Source of the DNA: Pseudomonas viridiflava
Lineage (GTDB): Bacteria > Pseudomonadota > Gammaproteobacteria > Pseudomonadales > Pseudomonadaceae
Assembly (NCBI RefSeq): GCF_900583165.1
Contig: NZ_UTKY01000053.1
Coordinates: 62,001 to 126,000 of the forward strand
Length of the DNA stretch: 64,000 nucleotides
Direction: 5' to 3'
Made by a program: the position numbers and the translations under genes. The notes under the pieces were generated by a model. The model did no database searches. It was not told the origin of the DNA and worked only from the letters and a program-made list of their open reading frames with translations. Within the stretch, counting starts at the first letter, position 1, and every line of letters starts with the position of its first letter. This document shows positions 59,601-64,000 of the stretch, piece by piece.

Positions 59601-60497
59601 GTAGGCCGTCAGGGCAAGGTTTTCAATCTGTACCGGCTTGCGCTCGGCATAACTGCCCTTCACCTCGGGTGAATTGAGGCGGACCACAGCGCTTTGTACA
59701 GCCCCGTTGGCCCAGTTCAGCCAAAACTCGCCGCCGGCTTTGAATTGAGTCAGTTTCCACTGCTGAGTCAGCTTGGCAGGTATCCACTGGGCCCAATCGC
59801 TTTGCGGCAAGCTTAGATAAGCCTCCACCTCAGCGTCTTTCCACTGGCTGGCGCGAATTCGGGTACGCAGGCTGACGGCCAGGGGCTGGCCATCAGGCAG
59901 GGTGAGGCGCGCGTCCAGACGCTGGCGAGTCAGGCCGGTATGCAGGCTCAGGCCCACATAAGTCAACGTCTTCGGCGCCTGGTCGAACGGTTGCAGGGTG
60001 ATCTGGCTGTCGAGCAACGACACACGCTTGACCCTTTGCATGCGCTTGAGCAGCTGCTCAGGGTCCAGCGGCTGGTCGTCCTGTACCGGCAGCCCCTGCA
60101 ACGCCCAGTGGCCGTCCTTGTCTTCCTTCACGCTCAGTTGCAGCCCGCTGACTTCCAGATGGGCAATACGTACTTCGCGCGCCATCAGGCTGGCCCAGAT
60201 ATCCGGCACCACTTCGACCTGGTCCAGACGCAGGGCACTGCTGCCCTCGCCGACCATCACGTCATGGGCCAGCAACACCGGGGCAAACCCGCTCCAGCGC
60301 CCTTCAAGGCTGCCGATCTGCAGGGGCATGTCCACCGCAGCCTGGGCCTTGGCTTCGACTTCCGCACGGTACTCGGCTACCAGCGGCGTCAATTCGCGTC
60401 CAAGGCTCACATACACGGCTGCCAGCACCAATATCAAGGCGCACAGTCCCAGGCCCCAACGGGTCAAAGCGGCAAAAAAGCGTATCAGACGCTCCAT
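56682..60497 (-). CDS. YhdP family AsmA-like lipid transport protein
   Basis: A 1271-residue envelope protein. One transmembrane helix lies at about 10-30 (FFAALTRWGLGLCALILVLAAVYV), followed by a very long beta-rich periplasmic part ending in an AsmA-like/DUF3971 C-terminus (LPVTNNLPIAALIVGAPAIGGALFLIDKLIGDR). YhdP, with TamB and YdbH, is thought to carry glycerophospholipids from the inner to the outer membrane as an extended groove. It lies directly after rng. The length is as expected for YhdP. Confidence 0.93.
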   Translation of the reverse strand: MERLIRFFAALTRWGLGLCALILVLAAVYVSLGRELTPLVAEYRAEVEAKAQAAVDMPLQIGSLEGRWSGFAPVLLAHDVMVGEGSSALRLDQVEVVPDIWASLMAREVRIAHLEVSGLQLSVKEDKDGHWALQGLPVQDDQPLDPEQLLKRMQRVKRVSLLDSQITLQPFDQAPKTLTYVGLSLHTGLTRQRLDARLTLPDGQPLAVSLRTRIRASQWKDAEVEAYLSLPQSDWAQWIPAKLTQQWKLTQFKAGGEFWLNWANGAVQSAVVRLNSPEVKGSYAERKPVQIENLALTAYLQRSDAGLRVLFDSLAMNIGDTRWESRLQLQQTLATDKALEVWKLQADRLDLTPITPLLNALAPLPEGFAKTLEHLKATGLLRNVLVDFRPQDTTDQKVSFAANLERIGFDAYSGAPAARNVSGSISGDLGQGELRMDSKDFSLHLDPIFAKPWQYIQANARLTWKLDKEGFTLIAPYIKVLGEEGKVAADFLIRLHFDHSQEDYMDLRVGMVEGDGRFTPKYLPAVLSPALDEWLRTAILKGAVDEGFFQYQGSLNHGALPASRNISLFFKVHDAELAFQPGWPHVSKVKGEVFVEESGVRILASKGQLLDTKVKDIYVNIPHAPAGKDSHLLLTGGFAGGLGDGLKILQEAPIGTASTFAGWKGEGDLQGSLDLDIPLAKGTEPKIVVDFKTDKARLQLAEPTLDLTQLKGDFRFDSAKGLSGQNITAQAFERPITAQIFADGKPGNISTRVTAKGQVTVKRLTDWLKVTQPLPVSGDIPYQLQLNLDGADSQLMVSSNLKGVAVDLPAPFGMPASQGRDSVFRMTLQGAERRYWFDYGELANFTFAAPPDKLNDGRGELFLGDGDALLPAGKGLRIRGVLSELDIDPWKKLVDRYAGNDPGGSAKQLLSGADFKIGKLTGFGSQFDQVNLQLDRKPAAWGLQLASQQAKGTVNLPDAKGAPIAVNLQYVKLPAADPTVQADENAPDPLANIDPKDIPALDIAIDQLFQGPDLVGAWSLKIRPTPKGLAFSNLDLGLKGMQLKGAGGWEGAVGDSASWYKGRLDGKNIADVLKGWGFAPTVTSEDFHLDVDGRWPGSPAYVGPKRFSGSLDAAFRKGQFVEVEGGAQALRVFGLLNFNSIGRRLRLDFSDLLGKGLSYDRVKGVLAASNGVFVTREPITMTGPSTNLELNGTLDMVADRVDAKLLVTLPVTNNLPIAALIVGAPAIGGALFLIDKLIGDRIARFASVQYKVEGPWKDPKITFDKPFEKPN

Positions 60498-60539
60498 GTC
60501 AGGCGACCCTCAGGGCAGTAAAAAGCAAGCGAATGGGGA

Positions 60540-61997
60540 TCAGAGCAGCACCACGTCGTATTGTTCCTGGGAATACATGGTTTCAACCTGGAAGCGAATC
60601 GTGCGCCCGATAAACCCTTCCAGTTCGGCAACGTTGCCGGACTCTTCGTCCAGCAGCCGATCGACCACTTTCTGGTTGGCGAGCACTCTATAACCTTCGG
60701 CCTGGTAGGCACGTGCCTCTCGTAAGATTTCGCGGAAAATCTCGTAGCAAACCGTTTCCGGGGTCTTCAACTTGCCACGGCCCTGGCAACTGCTGCACGG
60801 CTCGCATAGCACCTGCTCTAGGCTTTCACGGGTGCGCTTGCGGGTCATCTGCACCAGGCCCAACTCGGTGATGCCGATGATGTTTGTCTTGGCGTGATCG
60901 CGCTCCAACTGCTTCTCGAGGGTACGCAACACTTGGCGCTGATGCTCACCATCCTCCATGTCGATGAAGTCGATGATGATGATGCCGCCCAGGTTGCGCA
61001 GCCGCAGTTGGCGGGCAATCGCGGTGGCCGCTTCGAGGTTGGTCTTGAAGATGGTTTCTTCGAGGTTGCGATGGCCTACGAACGCGCCGGTGTTGACGTC
61101 GATCGTGGTCATGGCTTCGGCGGGGTCGACCACAAGATAACCACCGGACTTGAGCGGCACCTTGCGCTCCAGGGCTTTCTGAATCTCATCCTCGACCCCA
61201 TACAGGTCGAAGATCGGCCGCTCGCCAGGATAGTGCTCGAGGCGGTCGGCAATTTCCGGCATCAGCTCGGCGACAAATTGCGTAGTGCGCTGGAACGTCT
61301 CCCGCGAGTCGATGCGAATTTTCTCGATCTTCGGGCTGACCAGATCGCGTAGCGTGCGCAGAGCCAGACCGAGGTCTTCGTAGATCACGCTGGGCGCGCC
61401 GATGGTTTTGATCTGGGCACCGATCTGGTCCCACAGGCGCCGCAAGTAGCGGATATCCATCAGGATCTCATCGGCGCCGGCACCTTCGGCGGCGGTACGC
61501 AGGATGAATCCGCCTGCTTCCTTAATACCTTCGGCGGCGACGCAATCACTGACGACCTTTTTCAGGCGCTCACGCTCGCCTTCATCTTCGATCTTCAGGG
61601 AAATGCCCACGTGGGCCGTGCGCGGCATATACACCAGATAGCGCGACGGAATCGACAGCTGCGTAGTCAGGCGAGCGCCTTTGGAGCCGATGGGGTCCTT
61701 GGTGACTTGCACCACCAGGCTCTGTCCTTCATGCACCAGGGCGCTGATGCTTTCCACCGCCGGGCCTTCACGCAAGGAAATTTCTGACGCATGGATAAAC
61801 GCAGCACGGTCCAGGCCGATGTCGACGAATGCGGCCTGCATGCCCGGCAATACGCGCACCACCTTGCCTTTATAGATATTGCCGACGATCCCGCGCTTCT
61901 GTGTGCGCTCGACATGCACTTCTTGCAGAACACCGTTCTCTACCACCGCCACGCGCGATTCCATCGGCGTGATATTGATCAGAATCTCTTCACTCAT
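60540..61997 (-). CDS. rng: Ribonuclease G
   Basis: A 485-residue endoribonuclease of the RNase E/G family. An S1 domain lies at about 38-125 (YKGKVVRVLPGMQAAFVDIGLDRAAFIHAS), then the RNase H-like and DNase I-like catalytic parts with GGIIIIDFIDMEDGEHQRQVL, and the CEPCSSCQGRG zinc-link. It processes 16S rRNA 5' ends and turns over mRNAs. It lies between maf and yhdP in the usual order. The ATG at 61997 gives the standard length. Confidence 0.95.
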   Translation of the reverse strand: MSEEILINITPMESRVAVVENGVLQEVHVERTQKRGIVGNIYKGKVVRVLPGMQAAFVDIGLDRAAFIHASEISLREGPAVESISALVHEGQSLVVQVTKDPIGSKGARLTTQLSIPSRYLVYMPRTAHVGISLKIEDEGERERLKKVVSDCVAAEGIKEAGGFILRTAAEGAGADEILMDIRYLRRLWDQIGAQIKTIGAPSVIYEDLGLALRTLRDLVSPKIEKIRIDSRETFQRTTQFVAELMPEIADRLEHYPGERPIFDLYGVEDEIQKALERKVPLKSGGYLVVDPAEAMTTIDVNTGAFVGHRNLEETIFKTNLEAATAIARQLRLRNLGGIIIIDFIDMEDGEHQRQVLRTLEKQLERDHAKTNIIGITELGLVQMTRKRTRESLEQVLCEPCSSCQGRGKLKTPETVCYEIFREILREARAYQAEGYRVLANQKVVDRLLDEESGNVAELEGFIGRTIRFQVETMYSQEQYDVVLL

Positions 61998-62067
61998 GGC
62001 TGGGTCTCGTTCAGGCGTTTTCACAATAGTGACCGATCGCTTAAGGCTGGGCGCGCACGTCAGGCGA

Positions 62068-62664
62068 TCAGCGCGCGTTAAGGTTTTGCCAACAGGGTAT
62101 GCCGAATTGCTCGAGCAGTTGCGCGGTTTCGCACACCGGCAGGCCGACCACGGCGGAATAACTGCCATTGAGACCGGCGACAAACACCGAGCCCAAGCCT
62201 TGGATAGCATAGCCGCCCGCCTTGTCCTGCGGTTCGCCACTGTGCCAGTAGGTTGTCGCCTCCGCGACAGAAATACTGCGAAACCGCACACGACTGCTTA
62301 CACAAACAACGTCCCAACGCTGCCCATCGGTGAGTGCAATGGCGGTCAACACTTCATGCTCACGCCCCGCCAATGCCATCAACATCGCCAGCGCATCGGC
62401 CTGGTCCACGGGCTTGCCGAGGATCTTGCCATCGACGATCACAGCGGTGTCGGCGCCCAGCACGCAAGCAGATGTTGTATTTTCGAGCACAGCAAAACCC
62501 GCCGCGGCCTTGCCACGCGCCAGGCGCTCGACATAGGAAACAGCGGATTCATTTGTAAGAGGGGTTTCATCAATAGCGGCGCTGACCACGGTGAAAGGCA
62601 CACCGATCTGGGTCAACAGTTCACGCCGCCTCGGAGAGCCCGAGGCCAGATAAAGCGAATTCAT
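62068..62664 (-). CDS. Maf-family nucleotide pyrophosphatase
   Basis: A 198-residue Maf protein (YhdE type), which hydrolyses dTTP/UTP and modified nucleotides to monophosphates and so cleans the nucleotide pool. Family segments are [17 protein letters not shown] at the N-terminus, the catalytic [21 protein letters not shown] and [18 protein letters not shown], with the catalytic Asp. The ATG at 62664 has GGGAGAG upstream. Standard mreD-maf-rng order. Confidence 0.93.
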   Translation of the reverse strand: MNSLYLASGSPRRRELLTQIGVPFTVVSAAIDETPLTNESAVSYVERLARGKAAAGFAVLENTTSACVLGADTAVIVDGKILGKPVDQADALAMLMALAGREHEVLTAIALTDGQRWDVVCVSSRVRFRSISVAEATTYWHSGEPQDKAGGYAIQGLGSVFVAGLNGSYSAVVGLPVCETAQLLEQFGIPCWQNLNAR

Positions 62665-62715
62665 TGCTGACTCTCCCTGTAGGGTTCGATAACCAGGCAG
62701 AGCCTCGCAATCCAT

Positions 62716-63204
62716 TCAATTGATTTTATAGCGACGACGTAACCCACGCAGGCCGAAACTGATCCAGGGCCACAACAGCGCACTGACCAACGCCGGGAGT
62801 ACCAGCGCCAGGGTAGGCTGGCGGTTACCGGTCAAGGCACTGAGCCAGAGCTGTACAAGCTGGGCCAGGCCGAAAATCACCAGGATCACCAGGCTCTGCT
62901 GCCACATTGGGAACATGCGCAGACGCTGCTGCAACGACAGTACCAGGAAAGTGATCAGGGTCAGGATCAACGCGTTCTGACCCAGCAAGGTGCCATAGAG
63001 CACATCCTCCGCCAACCCCAGGAACATCGCGGTGACCATGCCGACTTTATGCGGCAGGTGCAGCGACCAGAAGGCCAGCAGCAACGCCAGCCAGAGTGGG
63101 CGCAGGATTTCCATGAATTGGGGCAGCGGCGAAACGCTGAGCAGCAAACCGATGGCGAACGTCAGCCAGACAATCCAGCCATTGCGCGAATGAGTACCGG
63201 CCAT
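62716..63204 (-). CDS. mreD: Rod shape-determining protein MreD
   Basis: A 162-residue integral membrane protein with about five hydrophobic segments, a part of the elongasome with MreB, MreC, RodA and PBP2. LGLAEDVLYGTLLGQNAL is the recognisable family segment. The start overlaps the mreC stop by one base. Confidence 0.92.
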   Translation of the reverse strand: MAGTHSRNGWIVWLTFAIGLLLSVSPLPQFMEILRPLWLALLLAFWSLHLPHKVGMVTAMFLGLAEDVLYGTLLGQNALILTLITFLVLSLQQRLRMFPMWQQSLVILVIFGLAQLVQLWLSALTGNRQPTLALVLPALVSALLWPWISFGLRGLRRRYKIN

Positions 63205-64000
63205 TATTCCTCCCTCTGCCGCGTGGTGGCCGGAGCGGGGGCTGCTGGGCGGGCAGCCGGGGCAGCGGCAGGCGGTTTAGTCGTCGTGGTGGTGGCCGGC
63301 GTCGATGCAGGCGGCTTGGTCGCGGCGGGCTTGACCGGGTGCGTCGTGGGTTTGACGGGCGTAGCCACGGGTGCCACTGCCGCAGGCGTCACCGCAGGCG
63401 TGGCCGGTGCAACCGGAGCAGGCTTGGGCACAGTGGCAGGAACAATCGGCGTGGTGCCGTTCTTAATATCTTCGGCTTCCTGAGCCTGCGCAGCGTCGTT
63501 GGCACGCTCTTCGGGTGTACGGTTGTCGCTGAATACCAGCAACAGGTAACGACTGCGGTTCAGGGCGGCGGTCGGCACGGCGCGCACAATGGCGAATGGC
63601 TGGCCGGAATCGTGGATCACTTCCTTGACCGTCGCTACCGGGTAACCGGCGGGGAAACGCTGGCCAAGGCCGGAGCTGACCAACAGGTCGCCTTCCTTGA
63701 TGTCAGCGGTATCTGCGACATGACGCAATTCCAGGCGTTCGGGGTTGCCGGTGCCGCTGGCAATGGCCCGCAGGCCGTTGCGGTTCACCTGCACCGGGAT
63801 GCTGTGGGTGGTGTCCGTCAGCAGCAATACCCGCGAGGTGTAGGGCATCAACTCAACCACTTGGCCCATCAGGCCACGGGCATCGAGCACTGGCTGACCA
63901 AGGACAACACCGTCGCGCTCACCTTTATTGATGATGATGCGATGGGTGAAGGGGTTAGGGTCCATGCCGATCAATTCGGCCACTTCGACCTTCTCATTGA
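63204..64000 (-). CDS. mreC: Rod shape-determining protein MreC (5' end outside the window)
   Basis: The C-terminal 265 or so residues of MreC, which links MreB filaments to the periplasmic cell-wall machinery. The beta-barrel domain is clear (DPNPFTHRIIINKGERDGV, GQPVLDARGLMGQVVELMPYTSRVLLLTD, KEGDLLVSSGLGQRFPAGYPV). After it comes a long Ala/Pro/Thr/Lys-rich tail of about 90 residues (TPIVPATVPKPAPVAPATPAV and so on), longer than in E. coli, as seen in pseudomonads. The frame is open to the window edge (upstream codons read NEKVE), so the N-terminal membrane helix and coiled coil lie beyond it. Confidence 0.93.
   Translation of the reverse strand, partial: NEKVEVAELIGMDPNPFTHRIIINKGERDGVVLGQPVLDARGLMGQVVELMPYTSRVLLLTDTTHSIPVQVNRNGLRAIASGTGNPERLELRHVADTADIKEGDLLVSSGLGQRFPAGYPVATVKEVIHDSGQPFAIVRAVPTAALNRSRYLLLVFSDNRTPEERANDAAQAQEAEDIKNGTTPIVPATVPKPAPVAPATPAVTPAAVAPVATPVKPTTHPVKPAATKPPASTPATTTTTKPPAAAPAARPAAPAPATTRQREE

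Overview
This is a chromosomal window from a Pseudomonas of the fluorescens group. The evidence is GC-rich coding sequence, the block order lpoA-yraN-gmhA-BON, mqo-(PA4642 family)-hpt-upp-uraA, hisC-hisD-hisG-murA-ibaG-mlaBCDEF-kdsD-kdsC-lptCAB-rpoN-hpf-ptsN-rapZ-ptsO, fagA-fumC-orfX-sodA and mreC-mreD-maf-rng-yhdP-nit-tldD, and many REP/REPIN-type intergenic repeats of two families. There is no tRNA, rRNA, CRISPR array, prophage or insertion sequence. The assignment is by recognising families and synteny, not by a database search.

Layout. 0.2-3.6 kb: + strand envelope operon (LpoA lipoprotein, YraN, GmhA/DiaA-type isomerase, BON lipoprotein) ending in a bidirectional terminator. 3.7-5.3 kb: an OmpA-type lipoprotein and a metallo-beta-lactamase-fold hydrolase on the - strand. 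5.3-7.1 kb: an AT-richer accessory stretch with two genes of unknown function. 7.1-15.4 kb: a - strand cluster for a hydrophobic substrate (AlkK-type acyl-CoA ligase, DUF1302, DUF1329, MalT-type LuxR regulator). 15.6-26.8 kb: mixed housekeeping and small genes, including an Mn2+ riboswitch (yybP-ykoY) in front of a GDT1/TMEM165-type transporter, a chemoreceptor, an SRAP protein, an acyltransferase and several small unknowns. 26.8-27.5 kb: a gene-free stretch with a possible structured transcript. 27.5-32.8 kb: malate:quinone oxidoreductase, then purine and pyrimidine salvage (hpt, upp, uraA).

32.9-48.3 kb is a conserved core: histidine synthesis, murA, the Mla phospholipid transport operon, and in the opposite direction Kdo synthesis (kdsD, kdsC), LPS export (lptC, lptA, lptB), sigma-54 (rpoN), ribosome hibernation factor and the nitrogen PTS (ptsN, rapZ, ptsO). 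48.4-52.2 kb: a ZIP transporter and the iron-starvation operon fagA-fumC-orfX-sodA, preceded by a good Fur box. 52.3-64 kb: tldE, yjgA/darP, tldD, nitrilase, yhdP, rng, maf, mreD and the 3' part of mreC, which runs off the window.

Most of the window serves the cell envelope: peptidoglycan (LpoA, MurA, MreCD), LPS (KdsD/C, LptCAB), phospholipid traffic (Mla, YhdP) and lipoproteins. Regulatory signals with the clearest sequence support are the yybP-ykoY riboswitch, the Fur box, several factor-independent terminators and the REPINs. A T-tract start at upp, a terminator-like hairpin between hisG and hisD, and a possible non-coding RNA upstream of mqo are the more speculative points.
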